From Bradyrhizobium sp. AZCC 1719 (GTDB lineage Bacteria > Pseudomonadota > Alphaproteobacteria > Rhizobiales > Xanthobacteraceae), in NCBI RefSeq assembly GCF_036924525.1, contig NZ_JAZHRU010000001.1, positions 959,001 to 1,023,000 on the forward strand: 64,000 bases of DNA, given 5' to 3'. The translations under genes were made by a program, and so were the position numbers. Positions 8,587 to 19,245 of the stretch are shown one piece after another. Every line of letters starts with the position of its first letter. Within the stretch, counting starts at the first letter, position 1. The notes beneath the pieces were generated by a model that worked only from the letters and a program-made list of their open reading frames with translations, was not told where the DNA came from and did no database searches.

Positions 8587-9174
8587 CTACTGACAGAGCG
8601 CCCTCGTCACGTAATTTTCCGTCTTGCAATCGCCAGACTGCCGCTTGTAGCCGGGCAGGAACACTTTCGGCGAGCATTTCTCGGCCGCGTCGGTGTCGAG
8701 GCTCTTGCCTTCCTTGTAACCCCTGCTCTGGCACAACCGGTCGGCACCGGCCTTGCAGTCCGGCGCGCCGTTGGCCGCGACGAGACACGCCGCCCGCCCG
8801 CTCACCATGGTCGAGGGCTTGGCCAAGTTCGACAGGCTATCACCGGCGCCTTTGGCGCCCGCATTGAGATCGTCGAGGGTCTCACTTGGGCTCTTCAGCG
8901 GCGGCAGCAGCGATTTGGATTTCTCGAACAGCTTTCCGATTTCGGTGATCAGGCCGGGATTTTCCAGGCGCGGCGCTTGCTGTGGTTCACTCTGCTGCCG
9001 CTCGGGCTGAGCCGGCACCGGCTGCTGGGCCGGCGACTGCAGGCCGAGCGAGGGCTGGGGCGCGCCCTGGGGCCAGCCGGCATCGGGAGCGATCGCAAGC
9101 ACGGATGCAACGAGGCCAACGGTCGTGCGTTGCGTCCTGAATAGCTTGATCAAACGGCCGATTCGATCGGGCAT
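8587..9174 (-). CDS. Hypothetical secreted protein, cysteine-containing C-terminus
   Basis: 195 residues if it starts at ATG 9174; a GTG/ATG extension to 9210 is possible. A hydrophobic N-terminal stretch (TVGLVASVLAIAP) suggests a signal peptide. A Gln/Pro-rich linker (about residues 37-70) precedes a region with five cysteines (CLVAANGAPDC, LCQSRG, KCSPK, DCKTEN) and a final Cys-Gln. The pattern suggests disulfide bonds in the periplasm. No family recognised; its neighbours give no clue. Confidence 0.65.
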   Translation of the reverse strand: MPDRIGRLIKLFRTQRTTVGLVASVLAIAPDAGWPQGAPQPSLGLQSPAQQPVPAQPERQQSEPQQAPRLENPGLITEIGKLFEKSKSLLPPLKSPSETLDDLNAGAKGAGDSLSNLAKPSTMVSGRAACLVAANGAPDCKAGADRLCQSRGYKEGKSLDTDAAEKCSPKVFLPGYKRQSGDCKTENYVTRALCQ

Positions 9175-9213
9175 GGAGCGAAACGTAGCCCGAAGCCGGG
9201 ATGCCGGCAAAGC

Positions 9214-9795
9214 CTAGACCAGCTTGAACGCGGCGTAAAAGCCGAACACCAGGACGACGGCACCGATGGCCACCCAGGTGCCAAGGCGCTTTTCGAGCTC
9301 GGCCCGGATCACGTCGCCATAGCGGTTGAGCAGGACGGCGACCACGAAGAACCGTCCGCCGCGCGCCACGATCGAGCACAGGATGAACAGCCAGATGTTG
9401 TAGCCGGCAAACCCCGAGGTGATGGTGACGAGCTTGTAGGGGATCGGCGTCAGCCCCTTCAGCAGGATGATCACCGCGCCCCATTCGGCATAGGAGGCGC
9501 GGAAGGTTTCGACCTTGTCACTGAGACCGTAGACCGTGATCAGCCAGTGCCCGACCGAGTCGTAGAGCAACGCACCGATGGCGTATCCGACCACGCCGCC
9601 GGCAACGGATGCGATGGTGCAGACGGTCGCGAACCACCACGCCTTCTTCGGCTGCGCCAGCGACATCGGCAGCAGCATGATGTCGGGCGGGATCGGGAAG
9701 AACGAGCTTTCCGCGAAAGAGACCGCCGCCATGATCCAGAGCGCATAGGGCTTGTCGGCGGCGTTGATACACCAATCGTAGGTCCGTTTGAGCAT
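9214..9795 (-). CDS. YqaA/DedA-like inner membrane protein (SNARE-associated Golgi family)
   Basis: 193 residues with several hydrophobic segments. The family signatures are AESSFFPIPPDIMLLPMSL near the N-terminus and GLTPIPYKLVTITSGFAGY in the middle, with a conserved Arg in VARGGRFF. DedA-family proteins are linked to membrane homeostasis and lipid flipping; YqaA members are the short version. Start at 9795 fits family length; 9810 is an alternative. No clear Shine-Dalgarno is visible for either start. Confidence 0.82.
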   Translation of the reverse strand: MLKRTYDWCINAADKPYALWIMAAVSFAESSFFPIPPDIMLLPMSLAQPKKAWWFATVCTIASVAGGVVGYAIGALLYDSVGHWLITVYGLSDKVETFRASYAEWGAVIILLKGLTPIPYKLVTITSGFAGYNIWLFILCSIVARGGRFFVVAVLLNRYGDVIRAELEKRLGTWVAIGAVVLVFGFYAAFKLV

Positions 9796-9861
9796 GGGCG
9801 CATGAACCATCTGGGAGCGGATTTGTCCATGCCGGAAAACGACGGAATTTGAGAGGATTTA

Positions 9862-10284
9862 CTACCGCTTGCGTAAGGAACGGCCTTCCAGCGCGACAAT
9901 TCGCCGCCGGACTGCGGGGCCCGCCGCCGCCTTGGGCAGCGGCTTGGTTGGCGCCGTTTTCGGCGACTTGACGGGCTTCGGCAGCTTCTCGGCGATGCCG
10001 AGCAGGTCCTCGCGCCGCTCCATCTCGCGCCAGACGTCCTCCGGCTTCACGCCAGCCGCTGCCCACAGCACGGTCAGGTTATAGAGCAAGTCGGCGCTCT
10101 CGCGGACCACCGCGTCGGTCTTGCCGTTGACGGCATCGATCACGACTTCGATGGCCTCCTCGGCGAGCTTCTTGGCCATCTTGGAGGGGCCGCGCTGAAA
10201 CAGCCGGGCCGTGCGCGACGTTGCCGGGTCGAGATCCCGGGCCGCGATAACAGCCTGATAAAGCCGTTCGAGCGAATCACTCAT
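9862..10284 (-). CDS. hisE: Phosphoribosyl-ATP pyrophosphatase (HisE), probable second copy
   Basis: 140 residues. Residues about 1-90 are a HisE/MazG-like all-alpha domain: FQRGPSKMAKKLAEEAIEVVIDA and ESADLLYNLTVLWAAAGV carry the EExxE and ExxD metal ligands. HisE hydrolyses phosphoribosyl-ATP in histidine synthesis. The last 45 residues are a basic Lys/Pro/Arg tail absent from standard HisE. It stands alone, away from hisA/hisF, and from memory Bradyrhizobium species carry two HisE proteins, so this is probably the extra one. Confidence 0.85.
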   Translation of the reverse strand: MSDSLERLYQAVIAARDLDPATSRTARLFQRGPSKMAKKLAEEAIEVVIDAVNGKTDAVVRESADLLYNLTVLWAAAGVKPEDVWREMERREDLLGIAEKLPKPVKSPKTAPTKPLPKAAAGPAVRRRIVALEGRSLRKR

Positions 10285-10341
10285 TCTCCGAACCTAATGC
10301 AAAGCCATGGCCGGCGTGTTAACAGCCGCCTCTGCAACCAT

Positions 10342-10374
10342 AAAAAATCCACCGGCCGGGGCGGTCGGTGGATT
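10342..10374 (-). terminator. Rho-independent terminator
   Basis: Nine-base-pair stem AATCCACCG (10346-10354) with CGGTGGATT (10366-10374) and a GC-rich loop. On the minus strand it is followed by a run of T (A6 at 10342-10347). It lies 45 bases after the stop of the Tyr-rich secreted protein gene and fits as its terminator. Confidence 0.8.
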
Positions 10375-10418
10375 CATATTGAACGCTTGATGACTTGAAC
10401 GTTTGGTGACCGCCGCGG

Positions 10419-10820
10419 TTACCAGCGCGGCCGATAGTATGGACCGCAGCCGATGCAGTTGCGCGGGTAATAATACGGGGTCGGGTCCCCGTAATAAACC
10501 GGGCCGCCGCCATAATAGCCGTGGTGGCGATCGTAGTAGTAGTCACGGCGGTTCTGGGTGGCCGCAATCGCAAGCCCCGTACCGACGATGCCGGCAAAAG
10601 CCGCCGCTGCCGCCGCGCCGCCACCACCGCGATAGTGCCGGCGGCGGGCGCTGATATCGGTCGCGTCGCTGGTCCCGGTCGAGGCCGTCACGCCCTTGCT
10701 CGACGGCGCGGAGCCCGCGAATGCCGTGGTCGGCGCGACTGCCGTCAGTGCAACGGCCACAACCGTCGCCACCGCGCTGGCGCGGCCGATCGATGAAAAC
10801 ACACCCTTTTGCGCAAACAT
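10419..10820 (-). CDS. Hypothetical exported Gly/Tyr-rich protein
   Basis: 133 residues. ATG 10820 has GGAGG eight bases upstream on the coding strand. A signal peptide (ALTAVAPTTAFA) is followed by a Ser/Thr-rich stretch, a short hydrophobic Ala/Gly segment (AAAAAAFAGIVGTGLAIAA) and a C-terminal tail rich in Tyr, Gly, His and Pro ending PYYRPRW. The second hydrophobic segment may anchor it in the membrane. Such small Tyr/Gly-rich envelope proteins are common in Bradyrhizobium; function unknown. A terminator follows. Confidence 0.7.
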   Translation of the reverse strand: MFAQKGVFSSIGRASAVATVVAVALTAVAPTTAFAGSAPSSKGVTASTGTSDATDISARRRHYRGGGGAAAAAAFAGIVGTGLAIAATQNRRDYYYDRHHGYYGGGPVYYGDPTPYYYPRNCIGCGPYYRPRW

Positions 10821-11061
10821 CTCGACATCCTCCGTGGGAGCTGGCCTGACAGGCCTTCGATAGCTAACCACCGAACGGATACTAGGTTCCCGAATCCGAA
10901 CGGCGGCTGAACAATCCCTGGCAAAATCGTGGCGGTCATCGACCATTCAGGTTAGATGCGGCACAATAGCTCGCCCAAGGGCCAAGTCTGCCGTTGGCGA
11001 TGTCACGAAACCGACATCACCGGCGCGGCAACTTGCCCCACCTCTTGCTGATGTAACCTCG

Positions 11062-12138
11062 ATGCGTGCGATCAGGACCAACGCCATCCGCTCTCGCCTG
11101 AGCGTTCTCTTGGCTTTCCTTGCCGGGCTCTGCGCCATTGCGGGCTTCACGGCGAATAGCGCCCTCGCCGCCGACGAACCTCGGCCTCCGCTCGCAATCC
11201 AGTTTTCGCTGGATCGTCCGATCGATGCCGCGGCGGCGCCGTTCGTGATGGCGGCCGCCGGCGGCCTGTTCAGCGCTGAGGCGCTTGCGGTCACGATCAA
11301 CATCGCCAGCGGATCGCCGGACGCGATTGCGCGCGTCGCGGCAGGCTCCAGCGATTTTGCCGTCGTCGACATCAACGCATTGATGCGGTTTCGCGACAAG
11401 GACAAGCAGGGCGGTCCCAGGATCAAGGCCGTGTTCGTGGTGTTCAACAAGGCGCCCTATGCCATCATCGCCCGCAAGAGCCGCGGCATCCGCGCGCTGA
11501 CCGACATTGAGGGCAAGACTCTCGGCGTCGCCGAAGGCGACCTGTCGGCCCGACTGTGGCCGGCGGTAGCGCACCAGAACAGCATCAAGATCAAGAGCGT
11601 GAAGCAGAGCAGCATCAGCGCCGCGGTGCGCGAGCCGATGCTGTCGGCGGGCCAGATCGATGCCGTGACCGGATTCTCCTATCTGTCGGCGATCAATCTG
11701 AAGGACCGCGGCGTGCCTGCCGACGATCTGGCGGTGCTGAAATTCGCCGACTATGGCTGTGAAGCCTACGGGTTCGCTATTATCGCCAATCCGGCGCTGG
11801 CAGCCGCCAAGCCCGAGGCGGTGAAAGGATTCGTGAGAGCCGTCATCGGCGGGTTGCATCTCACGGTCAAGGACCCCGAACGCGCCGCAACCGAGGTCGC
11901 AAATCGCATGGACGGCGGCTCGAAGGACCTCGAACTCGAGCGGCTGCAAAGTATCCTGCGCGACTACGTCCTGACCAGCGAAGTAAAACGCAACGGCATC
12001 GGCGCCATCGATCCGGCACGCTTCGAACGCTCGATCGATCAGGTCGCGGACGACTTCAAGTTTCAGAAGCGGCCGCAGGCATCAGACATTTTCGACGACC
12101 AGTTCCTGCCCCCGCTCAACAACCGGCTGATTAATTGA
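11062..12138 (+). CDS. ABC transporter substrate-binding protein (NMT1/SsuA-like)
   Basis: 358 residues with a signal peptide (cleavage near ALAA at about residue 36). The mature part matches nitrate/sulfonate/taurine-type binding proteins: FVMAAAGGLFSAEALAVTI, SSDFAVVDINALM and GKTLGVAEGDLSARLWP. No permease or ATPase gene is nearby, so it is an orphan binding protein and the ligand is unknown. Stop is 34 bases before an inverted-repeat element that may end the transcript. Confidence 0.82.
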   Translation: MRAIRTNAIRSRLSVLLAFLAGLCAIAGFTANSALAADEPRPPLAIQFSLDRPIDAAAAPFVMAAAGGLFSAEALAVTINIASGSPDAIARVAAGSSDFAVVDINALMRFRDKDKQGGPRIKAVFVVFNKAPYAIIARKSRGIRALTDIEGKTLGVAEGDLSARLWPAVAHQNSIKIKSVKQSSISAAVREPMLSAGQIDAVTGFSYLSAINLKDRGVPADDLAVLKFADYGCEAYGFAIIANPALAAAKPEAVKGFVRAVIGGLHLTVKDPERAATEVANRMDGGSKDLELERLQSILRDYVLTSEVKRNGIGAIDPARFERSIDQVADDFKFQKRPQASDIFDDQFLPPLNNRLIN

Positions 12139-12172
12139 GTGGACTTCCTCTTCCGCCAGCGCCCGCGGCTTA

Positions 12173-12325
12173 CCCCTCTCCCCAACCCTCCCCCGCAAGG
12201 GGGGAGGGAGCCTGATCAGCGTGCTCACCTCACTTCGCGTTGCTGTGCTGAAGTTGCAAACACGTAAGGGAAGCACCGGCGGATGGGTTCCCTCCCCCCT
12301 TGCGGGGGAGGGTTAGGGAGAGGGG
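12173..12325. repeat. 153-bp imperfect inverted repeat, long C/G-rich arms
   Basis: Arms of about 40 bases: the left arm starts CCCCTCTCCCCAACCCTCCC at 12173, the right arm (12286-12325) is its near-exact complement. Each arm also contains its own small palindrome (CCCTCCCCCGCAAGGGGGGAGGG type). It can fold as one long stem. Related elements with different centres occur elsewhere in the window. Confidence 0.85.
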
Positions 12326-12451
12326 GCCGCTTGCTCAACTGCCTGCCGAAGTCGCCTACCTCACTCCTGACGAATGCGCCTGCCTCACTAGTCGTCCCAA
12401 GCGATCCCAGTTTACAATGGGCGATTGAATCGCCTTGCGAGTCCTCATCTG

Positions 12452-14230
<1,779 letters not shown>

Positions 14231-14442
14231 GCCGGCAAGCATCTGTTACGGTTCAATTATCGCCGAAATTGCGCCCACTTCGTCCACGATTAAATCGCCG
14301 GGCCTCTGTTCTGAATCGCCAAGCCGGTATAGGTTTGCGACCTGCCGCAATGCGACGGCGCCGGACACGCTTGAAACCCGAACGTTTGATTTTAAGGACC
14401 TCTCCTTTTCGAAGGCGGGTCTCAAAGGACCGGAACGGAAAA

Positions 14443-15924
14443 GTGCATCTTCTTCGCCCGTTGCTTCGCGCTTCCTCACTGAACCTGATTTTCCTGGCGA
14501 CGGCGCTTGCCGTCATAACGCCGCGTGCCGCGCACGCCGAAGCGCTGTTGGTGGTCGAAGCCGATACCGGCAAGGTGCTGCAGGCCGACAACGCCACCAT
14601 GCCCTGGTATCCCGCCTCGGTGACCAAGATCATGACGGCTTACGTCACGCTCAAGGCGGTCAAGGAAGGACGACTGTCGCTCGACACGCTCCTGACGGTG
14701 TCGCCGGTCGCCGCCTCGCAGTCGCCGTCCAAGATGGGTTTTCCTCCCGGCACCCAGGTCACCATCGATAACGCGCTCAAGATGATGATGGTGAAGTCGG
14801 CCAACGACATGGCCGTGGTGCTCGCCGAAGGCGTCGGCGGATCGGTCGACGGTTTCTCGGCGATGATGAACCAGACCGCCCTGCGGCTCGGCATGACGCA
14901 GACGAGCTACGTCAATCCGAACGGGCTGCCGGCAGACGGACAGGTCACCTCGGCGCGCGATCTCGCGATGCTGGCACGCGCCGTCATTCGTGACCTGCCG
15001 GAATACGAATACTTCATGCAGATCGCCTCGATCCGCTACGGCCGCAGGGTGACGCAGAATTTCAACAAGCTGATCGGGCGCTATCCCGGCGCCGACGGCT
15101 TCAAGACCGGCTTCATCTGCGCTTCCGGCTACAATCTGGTCGCGTCCGCGACGCGCAACGGCAAGCGGCTGATCGCCGTCGTGCTCGGCGCATCTTCAGG
15201 CCAAGCGCGCGCGGTGCGCGCGGCGCAATTGCTGGAGCGCGGCTTCGGCAACGGACTGGGCTGGCTGACGCCTTCGCTCGGCACCGTCGACAATCTGGTT
15301 CCGGTCGATGCGACGCCGCCGAACCTGCGCGACGAGATGTGCAACGGCAAGCGCAAGCGGCCGGCCACCGACGAGGATCCGGACATCGTGGCCTCCAATG
15401 GCAATGCATCGACCGGCGAGAGTGCGGTCGCCTTCTTCACCGCCGGACTGCAACCGCCGGCGGGCAAGCCAGCGGAGCTGCTCGCAGCCGCGGCGGCGCC
15501 CTCTGAACCAGTACCGGTCTATACCGGCCCGACCAAAACCGGACCGGCGCTGATCGCAGCGGTCGCAGCGGACGCCGAGAAGCAGACGCCAAAGCGTGGC
15601 AAGAAATCGGCGATTGCAGCGAAGAAGCCTGACGCCGCAGCACCAAAGGCCGAAGCCAGCGCGAAGCCGGCAGCCAAGCCTGCTGCAGTCCGGCATGCGA
15701 CCGCCAAACCGGAGGCTGCCGCCAAGCCGGCCGCCTTGGCCGAGAAAAAGCCGGCCGCCTCGACCGAAAGAAAGCCGACCGCCTCGGCCGAGAGAAATCC
15801 GGCAGCTTCCGCCGACAAAAAGCCGGCTGCCAAGCCCGTCGCCGTCGGAGACAAGCCCGCGCCGAAGCCGGCCAAGCCGAAAGCCGCCGCTAAACCCAAA
15901 GGCGAAAACAAGCCGGCTGGTTAA
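14443..15924 (+). CDS. D-alanyl-D-alanine carboxypeptidase (peptidase S11, DacA/PBP5-like) with long Ala/Lys/Pro tail
   Basis: 493 residues from GTG 14443; in-frame starts at 14350 (ATG) and 14269 add an Arg-rich extension without domain. Signal peptide ends at PRAAHA. Active-site motifs: SVTK (Ser59, Lys62), SAN (119-121), KTG (221-223), so it is a serine penicillin-binding protein that trims the terminal D-Ala of peptidoglycan stem peptides in the periplasm. After about residue 330 the protein becomes low-complexity, with repeated KPAA/KP motifs (about residues 370-493), which may cross the envelope or bind wall polymers. Not paired with rlpA or another wall gene here. Confidence 0.88.
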   Translation: MHLLRPLLRASSLNLIFLATALAVITPRAAHAEALLVVEADTGKVLQADNATMPWYPASVTKIMTAYVTLKAVKEGRLSLDTLLTVSPVAASQSPSKMGFPPGTQVTIDNALKMMMVKSANDMAVVLAEGVGGSVDGFSAMMNQTALRLGMTQTSYVNPNGLPADGQVTSARDLAMLARAVIRDLPEYEYFMQIASIRYGRRVTQNFNKLIGRYPGADGFKTGFICASGYNLVASATRNGKRLIAVVLGASSGQARAVRAAQLLERGFGNGLGWLTPSLGTVDNLVPVDATPPNLRDEMCNGKRKRPATDEDPDIVASNGNASTGESAVAFFTAGLQPPAGKPAELLAAAAAPSEPVPVYTGPTKTGPALIAAVAADAEKQTPKRGKKSAIAAKKPDAAAPKAEASAKPAAKPAAVRHATAKPEAAAKPAALAEKKPAASTERKPTASAERNPAASADKKPAAKPVAVGDKPAPKPAKPKAAAKPKGENKPAG

Positions 15925-16197
15925 CGGGCCGCGGAGCCGCGTAATTAGGCAGCTTTCCTGCCGTTCGGCCGAACGATTCCAGATCGCCGAAATGCGTCGA
16001 GAGCGCGCAGCCGCTTGCCATCGGCGGCGGCATTCACAATACTGCCCAAAACAAGGCACGCCCGGCCGAGAAACAGGGAGCCATAGCGTTTTCGAGCGAA
16101 GTGGGTACCGGTTCGCATGAAGAAAACGCGTCAAACAAAAATTAGAGCACGGATCTGATGCAATCAGAGCCGGGCTCGGAACCAGAGGGGAAATACC
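15925..16197. other. Intergenic region before the acyl-CoA ligase gene
   Basis: 273 bases with no gene seen. The last bases before ATG 16198 contain GAGGGGAAATACC, a purine-rich ribosome binding region. No clear promoter or hairpin stands out. Confidence 0.35.
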
Positions 16198-17880
16198 ATG
16201 GAGCGGATCTGGCTCAAGCAATATCCGGCCGGCGTGCCAGCCGATATCGACGTCACCCAGTACTCGTCGCTGGTCGAGCTGTTGGAAGAAAGCTTCAAGA
16301 AGTTCGCCGATCGCAAGGCGTTCATCTGCATGGACAAGTCGATCAGCTACCGCGACCTCGACGAGATGTCCCAGGCACTCGGCGCCTATCTGCAGAGCAA
16401 GGGCCTGCAAAAGGGCGCCCGCGTCGCGCTGATGATGCCGAACGTGCTGCAATACCCGGTCTCGACCGCCGCCGTGCTGCGCGCGGGATATGCCGTGGTG
16501 AATGTCAATCCGCTCTACACCCCGCGCGAGCTCGAGCATCAGCTCAAGGATTCCGGCGCGGAAGCGATCATCGTGCTGGAGAATTTCGCCACCACGGTGC
16601 AGCAGGTGATCGCGAAGACCTCCGTGAAGCACGTGATCGTCGGCAGCATGGGCGACCTGCTCGGCTTCAAGGGCGTGATCGTCAATCTTGTCGTGCGCAA
16701 GGTGAAGAAGATGGTGCCGGCGTGGTCGCTTCCAGGCTCCGTCTCGTTCAACGATGCGCTCGCTGCCGGCCGCAGCATGAAGCTCAGGAAGCCGCAACTG
16801 ACGCGTGATGACGTCGCTTTCCTGCAATATACCGGCGGCACAACCGGCGTCTCCAAGGGCGCGACGCTGCAGCACAAGAACATCCTCGCCAACGTGCTGC
16901 AGAACGACGCCTGGTTGCAGCCGGCGCTGAAGAAGTCGCCGCATGTCGACCAGCTCTTCGTCGTCTGCGCGCTGCCGCTCTATCATATCTTCGCGCTGAC
17001 GGCGTGCTTCCTGCTGGCGGTGCGCGCCGGCGGCGTCAATCTCCTGATTCCCAACCCGCGCGATATCCCAGGCTTCATCAAGGAATTGATGAAGTACCAG
17101 GTCAACAGCTTCCCGGCGGTCAACACGCTCTACAACGCGCTGCTGAATGCACCCGGTTTCGAGAAGGTCGACTTCTCCAAGCTGAAGACCTCGTTCGGCG
17201 GCGGCATGGCGACGCAAAAGGCGGTCGCCGAGAAATGGCTGAAGGTCACCGGCTGCGCGCTGTCGGAGGGCTACGGCCTGTCCGAGACCTCGCCGACGCT
17301 GACCTGCAACCCTGCCGACACCGACCAGTTCTCCGGCTCGATCGGCATTCCCGTGCCGTCGACCTATATCTCGATCCGCGACGACGAGGGCAAGGAAGTG
17401 CCGCTCGGCCAGCCCGGCGAGATCTGCGCCAAGGGACCGCAGGTGATGGCCGGCTACTGGAATCGGCCGGAAGAGACCGCGAACGTGATGACCGCGGACG
17501 GCTTCTTCCGCACCGGCGACATCGGCGTCATGGACGAACGCGGCTACACCAAGATCGTCGACCGCAAGAAGGACATGATCCTGGTCTCGGGCTTCAACGT
17601 CTATCCGAACGAGATCGAGGAAGTGATCGCGGGGCATCCAGGCGTGCTCGAATGCGCCGTGATCGGCGTCTCCGATTCGAAGTCGGGCGAGGCGGTGAAG
17701 GCCTTCATCGTCAAGAAGGACCCAAACCTCACGGCCGATGACGTCATCAAGTACTGCACCACGCAGCTCACCGCCTACAAGGTCCCCAAGCAGATCGAGT
17801 TCAGGACCGACCTGCCCAAGACCAATGTCGGCAAGATCCTGCGCCGCGAACTGCGCGACGAGAAGAAGGCCGCGGCGTAA
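16198..17880 (+). CDS. fadD: Long-chain-fatty-acid--CoA ligase
   Basis: 560 residues, the usual length for FadD. The P-loop YTGGTTGVSKGA lies at about residues 211-222, YGLSETSP at about 359, and the hinge DRKKDMILVSGFNVYPNE at about 456. TNVGKILRREL near the C-terminus supplies the catalytic Lys. It activates long-chain fatty acids to acyl-CoA at the inner membrane for beta-oxidation or lipid synthesis. The Glu/Lys-rich C-terminus is ordinary. Followed after 22 bases by a DUF924 gene in the same direction. Confidence 0.93.
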   Translation: MERIWLKQYPAGVPADIDVTQYSSLVELLEESFKKFADRKAFICMDKSISYRDLDEMSQALGAYLQSKGLQKGARVALMMPNVLQYPVSTAAVLRAGYAVVNVNPLYTPRELEHQLKDSGAEAIIVLENFATTVQQVIAKTSVKHVIVGSMGDLLGFKGVIVNLVVRKVKKMVPAWSLPGSVSFNDALAAGRSMKLRKPQLTRDDVAFLQYTGGTTGVSKGATLQHKNILANVLQNDAWLQPALKKSPHVDQLFVVCALPLYHIFALTACFLLAVRAGGVNLLIPNPRDIPGFIKELMKYQVNSFPAVNTLYNALLNAPGFEKVDFSKLKTSFGGGMATQKAVAEKWLKVTGCALSEGYGLSETSPTLTCNPADTDQFSGSIGIPVPSTYISIRDDEGKEVPLGQPGEICAKGPQVMAGYWNRPEETANVMTADGFFRTGDIGVMDERGYTKIVDRKKDMILVSGFNVYPNEIEEVIAGHPGVLECAVIGVSDSKSGEAVKAFIVKKDPNLTADDVIKYCTTQLTAYKVPKQIEFRTDLPKTNVGKILRRELRDEKKAAA

Positions 17881-17902
17881 GGCGCACGCGGGACCTCTCG
17901 AC

Positions 17903-18454
17903 ATGACGGAGACGAACGTCGCGCCAGCCGACATTCTGGCCTTCTGGCGCGACGCCGGCCCTGATCGCTGGTACACGCGCGACGACGCTTTCGATGCGGA
18001 GGTGTGCCGGCGCTTTCTCGGGCTTTGGCAGAGAGCGGCGGCCGGCGAGCTACCGTCGTGGGAGACGAGCGATGACGGCGCGCTGGCGCTCGTCATCGTG
18101 CTCGACCAGTTTCCCCGCAACATGTTCCGCGGCGACGCGAGAACCTACGCCAGCGACCGCCTCGCCCGTGAGGTGGCACACCGCGCCGTCGACCGCGGCG
18201 TCGACGCGCGGATCGATCCCGCTTTGCGCGAATTTCTCTATCTGCCTTTCATGCATTCGGAGCACCTGGGCGACCAGTTGCGCTGCATCGAGCTGTCGCG
18301 CACGGCTGGCCATACCGAAAGCCTGAAATGGGCCGAGCACCACGCCGACATCATCCGGCGTTTCGGTCGCTTTCCCCACCGCAACCACCTTCTGGGTCGC
18401 GCTACCACGCCGGAGGAGCAGGCATTCCTCGATGAAGGCGGCTTTTCGCCGTGA
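17903..18454 (+). CDS. DUF924 family protein
   Basis: 183 residues. The family signature is visible: ILAFWRDAGPDRWYTRDDAFD at the N-terminus (about 10-30), LVIVLDQFPRNMFRGDARTYA (about 57-77) and FLYLPFMHSEHLGDQ (about 110-124), ending HAD.IRRFGRFPHRN. DUF924 proteins are soluble, helical and of unknown function. ATG 17903 lies 22 bases after fadD, suggesting cotranscription, though the ribosome binding site is weak. Confidence 0.88.
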   Translation: MTETNVAPADILAFWRDAGPDRWYTRDDAFDAEVCRRFLGLWQRAAAGELPSWETSDDGALALVIVLDQFPRNMFRGDARTYASDRLAREVAHRAVDRGVDARIDPALREFLYLPFMHSEHLGDQLRCIELSRTAGHTESLKWAEHHADIIRRFGRFPHRNHLLGRATTPEEQAFLDEGGFSP

Positions 18455-18562
18455 TGACGCAAGCGTGAACGGTCTCGACCGTTGCCGTTTCGAGCCTGAC
18501 GAATATTGTGCCGGCTACCTGCCCGGTCTAAGAAATACCCGCTCATTGAGGGAGAATTGACG

Positions 18563-19048
18563 ATGACGATCCAAGTTGGCGACAAGCTGCCGGAAGCCAA
18601 GTTTCGCGTGATGACCGCAGAAGGCCCGCAGGTCAAAACCACCGACGACATTTTCAAGGGCAAGAAGGTGGCGCTGTTCGCGGTGCCCGGCGCCTACACC
18701 GGCACATGCCACAAGATGCACCTGCCGAGCATCTTCCTCAACGCCTATGCCATAAAGGACAAGGGCGTGAACACCATCGCCATCGTGTCCGTCAACGACG
18801 CCTTTGTCATGAATGCGTGGAAGCGCGACACCGACCAGCGTGACGAAGCCGTATTCCTCGCCGACGGCAATGCCGACTTCACCAAGGCGATCGGCATGGA
18901 GCTTGATGCCTCCGGCAATGGCCTCGGCATCCGCTCCAAGCGCTATTCGATGCTGGTGGAAGACGGCGTGGTGAAGAAGCTCAACCTCGAGCCCGCACCG
19001 GGCAAGGTCGAAGTTTCCGGCGGCGATACGCTGCTGGGGCAGTTGTGA
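18563..19048 (+). CDS. Peroxiredoxin (Prx5-like)
   Basis: 161 residues. The peroxidatic site reads PGAYTGTCHKMHLPS, with the peroxidatic Cys at about residue 49 (family pattern PGAFTPxCSxxHLP). Prx5 enzymes reduce H2O2 and organic hydroperoxides using thiols or glutaredoxin. VNDAFVMNAWK and FTKAIGMELD are further family segments. ATG 18563 is chosen because the upstream extension to 18506 lacks domain residues and GAGGGAG lies about ten bases before. A repeat element follows 24 bases after the stop. Confidence 0.9.
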   Translation: MTIQVGDKLPEAKFRVMTAEGPQVKTTDDIFKGKKVALFAVPGAYTGTCHKMHLPSIFLNAYAIKDKGVNTIAIVSVNDAFVMNAWKRDTDQRDEAVFLADGNADFTKAIGMELDASGNGLGIRSKRYSMLVEDGVVKKLNLEPAPGKVEVSGGDTLLGQL

Positions 19049-19072
19049 GCTGAAGCGCGTCGTCCGCTTCTT

Positions 19073-19240
19073 CCCTTCTCCCCTTGTGGGAGAAGGTGGC
19101 GGACGCAGTCCGCCGGATGAGGGGTTCCATCCGCGGACGCAGACGTTTCAGACGAGCGACACATGTCCGCGGAGAGAACCCCTCACCCGTCTCGAATGAG
19201 CTTCGCTCATTCGATCCACCCTCTCCCAAGGGGAGAGGGG
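19073..19240. repeat. Long inverted-repeat element between convergent genes
   Basis: Arms CCCTTCTCCCCTTGTGGGAG (from 19073) and CCCTCTCCCAAGGGGAGAGGGG (to 19240), each with its own small palindrome, plus inner complementary blocks (GGGTTCCATCCGCGGACG with TCCGCGGAGAGAACCC) and GAATGAGCTTCGCTCATTC. It sits between the peroxiredoxin stop and the rnhA stop and could end both transcripts. Confidence 0.85.
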
Positions 19241-19245
19241 AAGAG

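Noticed and set aside
15196..18123. 975-residue open frame on the minus strand
   Set aside because: It runs antisense to dacA, fadD and the DUF924 gene, whose motifs are clear. Its protein is Arg/His/Asp-rich and has no domain; such long antisense frames are usual in GC-rich genomes.
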